From positions 1 through 37,079 of the forward strand of contig JABMPE010000259.1 of the NCBI GenBank assembly GCA_013203845.1: 37,079 bases of DNA, in the 5' to 3' direction. This stretch comes from Rhodopirellula sp. GTDB lineage: Bacteria; Planctomycetota; Planctomycetia; Planctomycetales; Planctomycetaceae. Below the pieces are notes generated by a model. That model saw nothing but the letters and a program-made list of their open reading frames with translations, made no database searches and had not been told where the DNA came from. The position numbers and the translations under genes were made by a program. This document shows, one piece after another, positions 20,325-29,490 of the stretch; positions within the stretch are counted from its first letter, which is position 1; each line of letters starts with the position of its first letter.

Positions 20325-20962
20325 CGGCAGATTGTTGGTCAGGACGACGTCCAGTACGAGCGTCTGCCCGACGAGAACGGGATGAATCGAAGAAATCCCG
20401 TTCGGCAGTTTGAAAGCCCATGCACGAGCCACTGAGGTCGTGACTGTGTGCAACGGATGAATCAGGTTGTTTCCCGGCGACCGTCGGGGAGGACTGGGGA
20501 GCGTCTGAGTGTTCAGGTTTCTTAGCAGTTCCCTGGCGTGATCGTTACGCAACGCTGACACCGTCTCTGAACGGTTGGTGTGAGCATCCAGTCTGCATTT
20601 CGCAAATCCAGCCTGTGACCTGACAAATCGAATCGAAGGCGGGCTTCCAATCGGCATGTCCGGATTCACGCACGTTGGCCTGTCCGATTATTTGTCCTTG
20701 AACAATTGCGAGAATCGGTCCGGCATAGGCGTTGCGACGGGTTCTGGACTTGCAGCCGCCTTTGAGGTCCTGATGCGTCGTGGATGCACTCCGCCGAACC
20801 GGAGTTCCTGCCTTAGAACGCACCTCAACTGACAGCGTCCTGCTGCGACTCTGACAACGACAACACAACGTTTCCGACGGTCTCGTTTTTCACATCACCT
20901 GCGAGACTTCGGAGCGGTGTCGCACAAGCTGGTCTCACGTCCTCTCACAGAAGATTTCCGTT
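20325..20962. other. Intergenic region without recognisable genes
   Basis: About 640 bp between the divergent repressor and TPR genes. Short open frames exist on both strands but none has a recognisable domain, a good ribosome binding site with hydrophobic or charged patterning, or family similarity. It presumably contains the promoter of the TPR gene near its right end. Confidence 0.5.
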
Positions 20963-23900
20963 ATGCCCGAATCAAATCGCTCAGGTCGAGCACTGATTCT
21001 TACGCTGCTCGTTCTTGCCATTGTCGGCGTCGTCGGCTGTTATTACTTCACCAGGCCAGTCGATCCTGTCACCGAGCTGCGTCAGCGAATCGACCGGACC
21101 ATACTATCGGGCAATCCACGGGGTGCTCTGGTCCTGCTTCGCCAACTGGTGCAGATCCAGCCAGACAATTACGCCGTCCACAAAGTGATTGCGGACACCG
21201 TTCGTGACATCGCCAGGGAAACGAACCCAAACGCACCCGACCCACCGGAGGCGATTACGCATTTGATCGAAGCGGCCAGAATTCAGCCAGGCAACGTCGA
21301 GGTGCTCCGCCGGCTCTACAACAACTTTCAGCGAACGGGTCAGGACGAGAACGCTGGTGCGGCTGCCATCCGGCTGGTCAAGCTGGGTAACACCAGCACC
21401 GACACTGTCGCGCGAGCCATTCGCCACGCTCTGGAAATCGGTGACACGGAATTCATCGACTCTCAGTCTGGTGGGCTGGCCGAAGATTCTTTGCAGGCTG
21501 ATATTCTGAATCTTGCCGTGAGGATCGAACGAGAAGGAGAGCAGGCGAAAGACGAAACATTCTGGAGTGCGGATCGGCTGGTACAGAGACTGCAAAAGAC
21601 GGCGAGCATTCGCGTTCAGGCTCTCGACAAATTCTACTTTCGGCATTTGGGCGTCATCTTCGAAACCACAGTCCGCCATGCTCACTCAGGAGCAGAAGCC
21701 GATCGACGGCTCCTTCAGGCATTCTCGATCATTTCGCAACTGGCTATCAGCGACGTGGGACGCACGAATCGGATCGATGTCGTGGAAATGGCGGCTCGTC
21801 CGGTGCATGCCGCGCTGAGATCCCGAGTCCGAGAAGACCTGGATCAGCGCATCAGCAATTCTGAACGAAACGACATACCGGCCAGAAAACGCGCGCTTCA
21901 ACAGTTTGTCGATCTGGCCGAACCTCTCTTCAAGATGGGAAGTGCGTCACCATTCGTCTATGAGCAGCTTTCACGAGTCTCGCTCGAACTCGAAAACGAC
22001 AACCTGACCATCACAATGCTGCGTCGCGGATTTCAGCTGCACGCGAAGATGTCACCGGAGAGGCAGAACGAGCTGATGTCGGTGCATGCCCAGTCCGCCA
22101 TGCGGCTGATCAGTCGTGGTCGGTTCGAACCGCTCCGTGAAGACATCGCCGAACTCAAGCGGCACAAACACACGGCTGAACTGGGCGAGCTGATGAACGG
22201 CTTGCTCGCCTTTCAGCAGGGACGCTTCGCCGATGCATACACCAGCCTGTCGGCAATTCCGAAAAACTCGCCTCATGCAATTGCCGCCTCGGGACTGCTG
22301 ATTCGAGTGCTGCTGACTCAGGATCGCTGGGAAGAAGCGCTCGAACTGATCACCCGGATTGACGATTTGTGGCCAACATTACCGGAGGTCACCCGACACT
22401 GGCTCGTCGAAGCCGCCGGAAGCCGAGACCGGATGAAGCTGCTCAAAGTCTGTTGCATGCTGCGTCTCGGTCAGATTCAACCTGCGATCAAGGTTTTGTC
22501 TTATCTGGATGAAAGTTCGCTACGTGCCAAATCGCGGCTGATTCGCCTGATAGAATTGATGCGTTCCGGAAATTCAAAGCGCAGCTGGGAAGTCCTGCGG
22601 GAAGCTCGAACCGACGACCCACACGACTTTGATCTGCTGCTGGGTGAATTTGGATTGCTGCTTCGCGACAACGCAACCGAGGGCGCCGCGCGTCTTCTGC
22701 AGACTTTCGTGCAGCGGCATCCGGATCAACCGCACGCCGGGCTGGCCTACGCCGAGTGGTTGCGCAGCCAGGGCGAAACCGTAGCGGCGTTGAAGACGAT
22801 GAGAACGGTCCGGTCCACCACACCGGAATCAGTTCTGGTCTGGTTGCTGACCGCTGACCTGCTCATGACCGAACAACGCGCGACGGAACTGGGCGCGCTG
22901 GTCGCCGAAATGCAGCATCACGAGAAAGCGATTCCTCACATCCCGGTGCTGCACGCTTACTCGGTGTTGCGAAACGACGGGCTCGACGAAGCCGCAGCGG
23001 CGATGCTGGAGTCAAGCTTTGAAGCCCACCACAGCAACGGTTATACGACAACCGCGGCGATGGTTTCGCTCGCGAAGGGTGATGGCGACGTTGCTTACAA
23101 ACAGTTTGCCGCCGCGTTCAACGTGTCGAACGTCGCGGCTGCTGATCGCGAACAACTTCTGGATCGGATCGGCGAAGCGTTTGCCGATATCGACCCGGAT
23201 GCGATTTCTCTGCACATCGATCGCGTGCTGGTGGATTTTCCAGCGGAACCGACCCTGTTAATCGCCGCGGCAGATCTGGCCATGCGTCGTGGGTCATTTG
23301 AAACAGCGGCGTTGCGCATCGATTCGCTCGCAGCCGTCGATGCCTCGCCAGGTCGAGCAGCCTTTCTCCGGGCAAGACTTCTGTCAGCGTCGGGTCTACC
23401 GAACAAAGCTCTGGATGAATTGCAGAATCTATTCAAAGTCGCCCCCAGTCACGGCCGAGCACGGCTGATGGCCGCTCGGCTCGAATACGCGAACCGGGAA
23501 TACTCGCGTGCTTTGATCCAGATTCGTCAGGTGCCGTACCCACTGTCTGATGCCGAAGAGGCATCCCTGCTGCTGGGACGAACGCTCACACAGCTGGGAC
23601 GAGCCGATGAAGCGGTCACCGCGCTGACCGCACGAATAAAGCGTGATCCTCAACGAGTCGATCCGTGGCTCGCGTTGTCGCACGCCTATACGAGACTCGA
23701 TCGACCAGACGATGCCAGAGCCGTGCTGGAACGGGCACTGCAGTTTCATCAGACAGATGCCCGCATCCAGGACGCTCTGATCGACATGCACCTTGAGCGG
23801 GGAGATCATGCGGAAGCCGCAACGCTGGCTCAGAAATTTGGTGGGCATTCTCCTGATCTGCCGACCAGCATGCGATTTGCACGAATATTTCTTGACAGCG

Positions 23901-24472
23901 GAGAGCCCGAAATCGCGTCCCGATGGATCAGTCGTGCTCACATGGTGCCGAATGCCGAAGCAAACAGCGAACTGGTGTTTCTGGACGCGATGATGCTGCA
24001 TGAACGCGGTGTTCGAGACCAGCGATGGGAACTTCTCCAGGCGGCCAGACACCGATACGAAACTCTGCTGCAGCGACAACCCGATCACATTGCCGCGTTG
24101 AACGGACTCGCTCGGCTTCTGATGCGAGACCTGAAAACGACCGCCGAAGGTGTCGCCGTCGTGGAACAAATCCGGACAGCAATGCCGCTGGACCGTTTGC
24201 AGCCAGAGGTTCAGGCCACGGTCTCAGAAGCTTATCGACGAGCAGGTCGCCCTTCAGAAGCGTTGACCGTGATCAGACGCAGCATTAATCAGAACCCCGA
24301 CGCGGCCGTCCTGCGTCTGGAGTTTGCAGCAGCTCTGCTGGCAAACTATCCGAAAGATCCAGTCAAAGCTCAGCAGGCGAAGGACGAATTGCAGAAGGCC
24401 GCCGAACTTCGTCTGCCGGCCAATCGACTCGCAGAGTTCAACGCTCTCTCAGCGGAGCTCGAAAACTCCTGA
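20963..24472 (+). CDS. Large tetratricopeptide-repeat protein, membrane- or lipid-anchored
   Basis: 1169 aa. The N-terminus has a basic stretch then a hydrophobic segment (ALILTLLVLAIVGVVGCYYF, residues 10-29) that ends in VVGC, so it is either a transmembrane anchor or a lipoprotein signal with Cys26. The remainder is almost entirely helical pairs of TPR type, for example AVHKVIADTVRDIARETNP, EVLRRLYNNFQRTGQDENAG, LLLGRTLTQLGRADEAVTAL, PWLALSHAYTRLDRPDDARA and AEAYRR-like repeats up to the C-terminus. It probably scaffolds an envelope complex facing away from the cytoplasm. I recognise no enzymatic domain. It is flanked by two long gene-free gaps, so it is likely transcribed alone. AGAAGA lies ~12 bp upstream of the ATG. 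Confidence 0.82.
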   Translation: MPESNRSGRALILTLLVLAIVGVVGCYYFTRPVDPVTELRQRIDRTILSGNPRGALVLLRQLVQIQPDNYAVHKVIADTVRDIARETNPNAPDPPEAITHLIEAARIQPGNVEVLRRLYNNFQRTGQDENAGAAAIRLVKLGNTSTDTVARAIRHALEIGDTEFIDSQSGGLAEDSLQADILNLAVRIEREGEQAKDETFWSADRLVQRLQKTASIRVQALDKFYFRHLGVIFETTVRHAHSGAEADRRLLQAFSIISQLAISDVGRTNRIDVVEMAARPVHAALRSRVREDLDQRISNSERNDIPARKRALQQFVDLAEPLFKMGSASPFVYEQLSRVSLELENDNLTITMLRRGFQLHAKMSPERQNELMSVHAQSAMRLISRGRFEPLREDIAELKRHKHTAELGELMNGLLAFQQGRFADAYTSLSAIPKNSPHAIAASGLLIRVLLTQDRWEEALELITRIDDLWPTLPEVTRHWLVEAAGSRDRMKLLKVCCMLRLGQIQPAIKVLSYLDESSLRAKSRLIRLIELMRSGNSKRSWEVLREARTDDPHDFDLLLGEFGLLLRDNATEGAARLLQTFVQRHPDQPHAGLAYAEWLRSQGETVAALKTMRTVRSTTPESVLVWLLTADLLMTEQRATELGALVAEMQHHEKAIPHIPVLHAYSVLRNDGLDEAAAAMLESSFEAHHSNGYTTTAAMVSLAKGDGDVAYKQFAAAFNVSNVAAADREQLLDRIGEAFADIDPDAISLHIDRVLVDFPAEPTLLIAAADLAMRRGSFETAALRIDSLAAVDASPGRAAFLRARLLSASGLPNKALDELQNLFKVAPSHGRARLMAARLEYANREYSRALIQIRQVPYPLSDAEEASLLLGRTLTQLGRADEAVTALTARIKRDPQRVDPWLALSHAYTRLDRPDDARAVLERALQFHQTDARIQDALIDMHLERGDHAEAATLAQKFGGHSPDLPTSMRFARIFLDSGEPEIASRWISRAHMVPNAEANSELVFLDAMMLHERGVRDQRWELLQAARHRYETLLQRQPDHIAALNGLARLLMRDLKTTAEGVAVVEQIRTAMPLDRLQPEVQATVSEAYRRAGRPSEALTVIRRSINQNPDAAVLRLEFAAALLANYPKDPVKAQQAKDELQKAAELRLPANRLAEFNALSAELENS

Positions 24473-24514
24473 ACCTGCAACGCTCACGCCAGGCGTTACA
24501 AGCGGGTGCAGGTT
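24472..24514 (+). terminator. Stem-loop immediately after the TPR gene
   Basis: AACCTGCA (24472-24479) pairs perfectly with TGCAGGTT (24507-24514), and an inner AACGC/GCGTT pairing extends the structure. The first base is the last base of the stop codon. No T-tract follows, so it is a candidate 3'-end structure but not a classic intrinsic terminator. Confidence 0.4.
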
Positions 24515-25172
24515 GATCTGCATTCCGTCGTTGCCGGTTCGGCCACTGACACACGATGCCTTCCTGCGGCATTCGACGTCGGAGTCCAACGTCGACTCTC
24601 GTCAAGCCATGGTCAAGCCATGACGAAACTGTCTGATCCGCGTGGATCACTTCTGTCGGTTGTAGCAGCGATCAGGAGGCGTCTGGCCTGGTGACCATTG
24701 GCTGGCGGTAGCACAAGCGACAATTCCCGCAACGTCCGTGCAACGTTCACCAGCTCGCGCGAGCGCTCAGCGCGATTCCCGTTGACGTGCGGATTTCCCG
24801 GACGAATCCAACCGTGCTGGCGTTGCGGTTGATGCCGCGCACTTTGAGTTTTGTGCTGCCGCGATCACCTGGCTGGACGATAACACGATGCGAAGTCTTC
24901 TCGCAGATGATGCGCTGTCATTGCGTCGGCATCCGCGAATCCTCAGACCAATCCCTTCCCCCCGTGGCTGGTCTTATGCCACCAGAGAAAGCCAGCTGAC
25001 CACACCGAAAGATGCATGCACGGTGCGCGTATCTTTTCCAAGGCAAGACTCTCAACTCGATTCTGCTCACACTAGCTCACACTAAACAAATCGCGACGGC
25101 AGGCAGACTCAGCATTTCAGTGCTCACTGTTCGCATTGCTGTCGAGTATGCGTTCCTGTGCGAGGGCCACTC
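24515..25172. other. Long intergenic region with small repeats
   Basis: No credible gene in ~660 bp. It contains an inverted repeat TCGACGT/ACGTCGA (24573-24579 with 24589-24595), a tandem duplication of the 11-mer GTCAAGCCATG (24601-24622), a GATCC/GGATC palindrome near 24646, and a tandem duplication of GCTCACACTA (25065-25084). The promoter of the next gene should lie near the right end. Confidence 0.5.
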
Positions 25173-27404
25173 ATGACTCGACTGACGACTCCCACCGAAA
25201 ATCTGGTTCGTATCCCGTTTGAAGGTCTGACCGATTTTCAGCCGCTGGCACTGGCTCCCGGTTTACCGATGCTGGACGTCAACAAGCTGACGTATCAGAT
25301 CCTGCTCGGCTGGTTCGGAAACCTGCTGGCAGAACCAGAGCTAAGCGACGATGGCGTCGTCTTTCACGCGCAGCAGAATGGCCAGCGGCAAGTCATTGTT
25401 GAGCGGTCTTTGGCGACGTCAGAAGAACTCGACGGATCGCTGCAGCCAGAATTTGAGAAGCTGAAAAAGTCACTGTTTGATGTCAGGCCCGTCAGCCCCA
25501 GCGAACGGATTATCTTTAATCGGCTGCAACCACCGATTGGCAACCACGACGGTTTTCTCTATCGAATTCTTACCGAAGCTGGCGACGAACAGCTCGTCTG
25601 GTGCTGGGGATTCCAGCGTCGCACGCAGTATGGCGACGCCCGACTCTGTAATAACCCGGACTGTTCGATGTTGTTCCTGCACGACTCGCTGGCAGACCCA
25701 CAATGTCCACATTGCGGAACTTCATTCGCGCGTGCAAATAACGAACAGCAGCCGGCAGGTTCACGATTCTCGATTCGAAAAACGTCCACGGCGGCAGCGG
25801 CCATGCTGCTGGCTGGCGGTACATTCTGGATCAGTTCTCACTTCTCGAACCTCTCAGCCGACACCGCTGCAGACATTACCGACATCGAACCATTTGAACT
25901 CGAACAGCCATCCGCTTCGTACGAAGACACCGCACGACCTGCGACTCCAACCCGCGAAGTGGCAAGTTCTGATGCTGCTGAGCCGAAGGTTCCGTCATCC
26001 AAAGCCGAGGTGCCCGAACTCTTCGTCGCGTTCAACAACCTCCCCGAAATCGACAGCCCTGATTCCCGACTGATTACCGACTCGGACAAAGAAGACGTTG
26101 CGCTTCCCGAACCACCTCTGCCGTCTGGCGTTTCGTTGCCGGACCTTTCTGCCACACCAGAGGCGGGCAGCCGTGATCGCGACAATCGCCAGGAAGACAG
26201 TCGCGAACGGGACAATCCTGTGTCAGAAAACGCGACCGCGCTACCGGACGAAGTCGTCAGCATTAAACAGCCCGAGAACGAACAGAAAGACCTCTTCGAG
26301 CCCGACGAGTCCCTGCCCGTCGTCAAGGCAGATAATGTTCCTCAGAAACCAGGTAGCGACGACGACGGCCTCCCGATCGTCCAGCCCGAACTGACACGGA
26401 CTCAAACAGTGCCAGCCGTAACAACGCAGGAATCGGCGGCAACTTCCCTGCCGGAAACGCCAGGTTCAAGTTCCAGCGACGAGCCTGTCACTCGGCCAGC
26501 TCTTCTCAAGCCAAGCGTCACCGACTCGCCAGACTCCATTGCAGAAAGTGAGTCCGTCGAAAATCCAACGCCGGACAACACTGCCGAAACGCTGAAGTGG
26601 CATCGTGATTATCTCGCCGCGTACGTCGAAGCGTCTCTGGAAAAACGTTACCTGCTGATGTTCTTTCGCGAGGCAGTTGTCGGCGGCGAGCCGCTGATCT
26701 CAACAGACTCAGTCTTCGCTCCGTCCCTGCGACCGATTCTCGAACAGTTCAGCCGAGTCGAACTTCCGTTGAACGCTGCCATGCCCGCGCCTTCCCATAC
26801 GAACGGTGCTGACAACGACGCTGACCTACCGAATATTCTGTTGAAACATCGCTCGTTCCGACACCTCGGAGCGCGACAGGGCATCGCGATCGTGGACCTG
26901 ACAGATCCCGCCTCACTGAATTACGCGAGAGTCGTCTCTGTCCTGCCGCTACCGGAAAGCGGCCCGTTCAACAGCGACGAGCTGACACTGACGCTGAACC
27001 TTCCGAAAGGTTCCATCAGTCAACGCACACTGCTTTTTGCGATTCGCAAAACCATTCCTGATTCCAATCTCTCGATGCGGGAATTCTCGCCGACTCTGAT
27101 CGAGCTGGCTCGTCGCAACTCAAGGTACATGGCAAACGCTGGACAGGCTGGCCACTTTGATCAGGAGATACGGGAGCAACGAATTGAGGCAGAGTTCGGG
27201 CCTCAGGCTGAACTGAAGGAACTCGTCTTCGCGACCGAATCTGACACAACGATCCACGACGCCGCGCTGCAGGCTGTCACAAGCTGGATCGGCACGCCCG
27301 AGTCCTTCGAAGTTCTCGACACACCAGCGACCGCGATGGGAATGGAAATGTTCCAGAACTCGGAATCCGGTCGATGGTTCGTGACCTGCTTCGTCGTCCG
27401 CTGA
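25173..27404 (+). CDS. Zinc-ribbon, single-span membrane protein with a divergent CAP/SCP-like C-terminal domain
   Basis: 743 aa from the ATG at 25173 (AGGG upstream); a GTG at 25158 is possible. Residues ~1-150 are an unrecognised cytoplasmic-looking domain, followed by a zinc-ribbon-like set of cysteines (CNNPDC at 159-164 and CPHC at 178-181). A basic segment and one membrane span follow (TAAAAMLLAGGTFWISS, ~206-222), so the positive-inside rule puts the N-terminus in the cytoplasm. Residues ~225-470 are acidic, Pro/Ser-rich and probably disordered. Residues ~633-743 resemble CAP/SCP-like extracellular domains (LIELARRNSRYMANAGQAGH; AALQAVTSWIGTPESFEVL; GRWFVTCFVV). The first conserved His is kept in AGHFD, but the second (SPGH position) is absent, so any catalytic role is doubtful. 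The CAP call is by pattern only. Confidence 0.6.
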   Translation: MTRLTTPTENLVRIPFEGLTDFQPLALAPGLPMLDVNKLTYQILLGWFGNLLAEPELSDDGVVFHAQQNGQRQVIVERSLATSEELDGSLQPEFEKLKKSLFDVRPVSPSERIIFNRLQPPIGNHDGFLYRILTEAGDEQLVWCWGFQRRTQYGDARLCNNPDCSMLFLHDSLADPQCPHCGTSFARANNEQQPAGSRFSIRKTSTAAAAMLLAGGTFWISSHFSNLSADTAADITDIEPFELEQPSASYEDTARPATPTREVASSDAAEPKVPSSKAEVPELFVAFNNLPEIDSPDSRLITDSDKEDVALPEPPLPSGVSLPDLSATPEAGSRDRDNRQEDSRERDNPVSENATALPDEVVSIKQPENEQKDLFEPDESLPVVKADNVPQKPGSDDDGLPIVQPELTRTQTVPAVTTQESAATSLPETPGSSSSDEPVTRPALLKPSVTDSPDSIAESESVENPTPDNTAETLKWHRDYLAAYVEASLEKRYLLMFFREAVVGGEPLISTDSVFAPSLRPILEQFSRVELPLNAAMPAPSHTNGADNDADLPNILLKHRSFRHLGARQGIAIVDLTDPASLNYARVVSVLPLPESGPFNSDELTLTLNLPKGSISQRTLLFAIRKTIPDSNLSMREFSPTLIELARRNSRYMANAGQAGHFDQEIREQRIEAEFGPQAELKELVFATESDTTIHDAALQAVTSWIGTPESFEVLDTPATAMGMEMFQNSESGRWFVTCFVVR

Positions 27405-27547
27405 TCACGCGTAAAATCAACCGTTGCCATAGTAACTCGGCGGCGGCTTTTCGTTCGCGTCGCTTTGCGTCAGACTGCCCCTCGCTGGAGCCGGGCTGCC
27501 TGCACGGGTAAGCGTGCTCCGTCCGCAAGAATCGAGGAGCAGACTTG

Positions 27548-28051
27548 ATGGCCGAGGAAGTGTCGCAACGCGAAAAACGTCTCACGATGTCCGTCCTGAT
27601 GACGCCTGACAAGGCAAATTTTTCGGGCAACGTACACGGCGGTGAAATGCTGAAAATGCTGGACGAGGTCGCCTACGCCTGCGCCTCACGATACAGCGGC
27701 AACTACGTGGTCACGCTCAGCGTCGATCAGGTTGTCTTCAAACAGCCTGTCCGCATCGGCGAGCTGGTCACCTTCCTGGCAACGGTCAATTTTACTGGCC
27801 GCACGTCATTGGAAGTCGGCGTGAAAGTCATCGCTGAAAATATCCAGGCGAGAAGTTGCCGACATACGAATTCATGCTACTTCACCATGTTCGCCATCGA
27901 CGATGACGGCAAACCGGTGCCAATCGAGCCCGTCGTGCTGGACAGTCCAGAAGACCACCGTCGCTACGAAGGAGCAAAACGGCGTCGCGAGTTCCGACGG
28001 GAAATTCAACAGCGGAACGACGAGATCCGGGAAAACTGCGAAGGGTGTTGA
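27548..28051 (+). CDS. Acyl-CoA thioesterase, hotdog fold (YciA/BACH-like)
   Basis: 167 aa single hotdog domain. The N-terminal pattern TPDKANFSGNVHGGEMLKML followed by DEVAYACA matches acyl-CoA thioesterases (consensus ..N..G..hGG.l..wmDe.a), including the Asp of the helix cap. VVTLSVDQVVFKQPVRIGEL and CYFTMFAIDDDGKP are the expected later strands. It probably hydrolyses acyl-CoA to free acid and CoA in the cytoplasm. The C-terminal ~30 residues are a charged helix (RRYEGAKRRREFRREIQQRN). GAGGAG precedes the ATG at 27548. The site-2 protease gene follows 48 bp later. Confidence 0.9.
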   Translation: MAEEVSQREKRLTMSVLMTPDKANFSGNVHGGEMLKMLDEVAYACASRYSGNYVVTLSVDQVVFKQPVRIGELVTFLATVNFTGRTSLEVGVKVIAENIQARSCRHTNSCYFTMFAIDDDGKPVPIEPVVLDSPEDHRRYEGAKRRREFRREIQQRNDEIRENCEGC

Positions 28052-28099
28052 ACCTCGAACATTCAACACGGAATGTCGAACTTTGGAAGGAATCAAGCG

Positions 28100-28825
28100 A
28101 TGATGCAGTTGCTGGGCGACCCAGGTACCACACAGTATGACCTGCGGTTTTCCATCCTGGGGATCCCTGTTCGCGTCCATCCCATGTTCTGGCTGGTCGG
28201 TCTGCTGCTGGGTTCCGCCTCACCGGAAATCTCACTGATCGCCACCTGGATTGGCTGCCTCTTCGTTTCGATTCTCGTCCACGAGCTTGGACACGCGCTG
28301 GCAGCTCGAAGTTTCGGTTGGCCACCGGACATCGTGCTGCACGGCTTCGGCGGCTTCGCCCGTTATGTCCCCGGTGCTGGATACACGCGTCGCCGCGCCA
28401 TCTGGATTTCCTTTGCTGGGCCGCTCGCTGGTTTCGGACTCTTTGCCATTGTCCTTGGCATGCACCTGACACTTCAAAAGGGACTCAATGCAGAGCAACC
28501 CTGGGCCATCAACCTGATGCAGAACAGCGTCGGCAACAGTATTCAGTTCGCCATTCTGCAACTCGAATACATCAATCTCGTTTGGGGGCTGGTCAACCTG
28601 CTGCCTGTCTTCCCGCTGGATGGCGGCAAAATCTGTTTCGAACTCTGCGACGGGCGACACAGTCGTTCCGGGCAGGTACGGGCTTATCAGATCGGGATGT
28701 TCGCCGCTGGTCTTGTCGCGTTCTATTTTGCGAACCTGGGTATGTACCTTGCCGCCCTGATGTTCGGAAGTCTTGCCTACCAGAACTACCAGTTCTACAC
28801 CCACGCCAAACAAGGTTTCCAGTAG
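28100..28825 (+). CDS. Site-2 protease family (M50) intramembrane metalloprotease
   Basis: 241 aa from the ATG at 28100, supported by AAGGA; an ATG at 28073 would add nine residues. Four to six hydrophobic spans are visible. The zinc site is HELGH (His61, Glu62, His65) in the membrane segment SILVHELGHALAARSFG, with the third ligand Asp174 in NLLPVFPLDGGK. The substrate is unknown; the family releases membrane-bound regulators or trims signal-peptide remnants. There is no PDZ domain, so it is of the minimal type. It sits in a co-directional run between a thioesterase and an LRR membrane protein. Confidence 0.9.
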   Translation: MMQLLGDPGTTQYDLRFSILGIPVRVHPMFWLVGLLLGSASPEISLIATWIGCLFVSILVHELGHALAARSFGWPPDIVLHGFGGFARYVPGAGYTRRRAIWISFAGPLAGFGLFAIVLGMHLTLQKGLNAEQPWAINLMQNSVGNSIQFAILQLEYINLVWGLVNLLPVFPLDGGKICFELCDGRHSRSGQVRAYQIGMFAAGLVAFYFANLGMYLAALMFGSLAYQNYQFYTHAKQGFQ

Positions 28826-28841
28826 GTCAGGCTCGCCTGAC
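28826..28841. repeat. Perfect short palindrome after the site-2 protease stop codon
   Basis: GTCAGGC-TC-GCCTGAC begins on the base after TAG (28823-28825). Seven perfect pairs would form a tight hairpin; no T-run follows. Could be an mRNA 3' structure or a dispersed planctomycete palindrome. Confidence 0.4.
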
Positions 28842-28881
28842 GAAATCCACCTCCCACTATTCGTTTGCTGAGACCAACCTG

Positions 28882-29490
28882 ATGTCGAGTGCAGACAAGA
28901 ACGGGGATTCGAACGACATTGTCCGTCAACAGGCCGAAGCCGAAGAGCAGATCGCCCAGCTTGAAGATGAGGCTCGAAGGAAGCGACGCTCCGAGAGACG
29001 CGGATGCCTGGGCTGCGCCGTCATCGTCGCTGTACCAGTTGTGTTTTTCATTTGGAGAATCATCTCAATCGGGCTGGGGATGGTCGAAGCAGGGAAGTTC
29101 GAGCGAAAAGTTGCGGTGATCGGAGGTCGAGTCACATTCACTGGCGGTGACGACATGGGACGCGGACTTGGAGTAAAAGGCGTCTCAACGATCAGTATTA
29201 CACGCGAGGATTTTTCTGACGAAGACATGCTGAAGCTTGCACCGTTGCTGGAGGAAGCCGAAAGTTTCAGGCACCTGTATCTGGGTCGGTCCAGCATCAC
29301 AGACGAAGGCCTGCAATATATTCCTGATGGCGTGAAGCTGGAGATGCTCAACTGTCTCGAAACAGACGTCACGAAGGCTGGAATCGATCGACTTCTTCTG
29401 CGGTTGCCGCATTTACGAAACAGCCTGATACGATTTGATGGCGGAGACGTGAAAAACGGAATAGTGAGCCCTCCTCATGAGTTTGACTGA
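28882..29490 (+). CDS. Single-span membrane protein with LRR-like C-terminal part
   Basis: 202 aa from the ATG at 28882. The frame is open much further upstream but that part overlaps the protease gene and has no coding character. A charged helical N-terminus (VRQQAEAEEQIAQLEDEARR) precedes a membrane span (LGCAVIVAVPVVFFIWRIIS, ~50-70). The C-terminal half resembles leucine-rich repeats (DFSDEDMLKLAPLLEEAESF, RHLYLGRSSITDEGLQYIPD). The function is unknown. The stop codon overlaps the next gene's start by 14 bp, so the two are probably translated from one mRNA. Confidence 0.65.
   Translation: MSSADKNGDSNDIVRQQAEAEEQIAQLEDEARRKRRSERRGCLGCAVIVAVPVVFFIWRIISIGLGMVEAGKFERKVAVIGGRVTFTGGDDMGRGLGVKGVSTISITREDFSDEDMLKLAPLLEEAESFRHLYLGRSSITDEGLQYIPDGVKLEMLNCLETDVTKAGIDRLLLRLPHLRNSLIRFDGGDVKNGIVSPPHEFD

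Noticed and set aside
20262..20669. 135-codon minus-strand frame upstream of the BlaI-type repressor
   Set aside because: It overlaps the operator-like repeats and promoter element; no ribosome binding site or family similarity.
24787..25085. Two overlapping short plus-strand frames before the CAP-like gene
   Set aside because: No family similarity, no ribosome binding site, and the frames overlap each other; treated as noncoding.
28318..28881. Upstream in-frame extension of the LRR membrane protein gene
   Set aside because: It lies wholly inside the site-2 protease gene in another frame; residues are Arg/Cys-rich and unlike a real protein. The start at 28882 is used.
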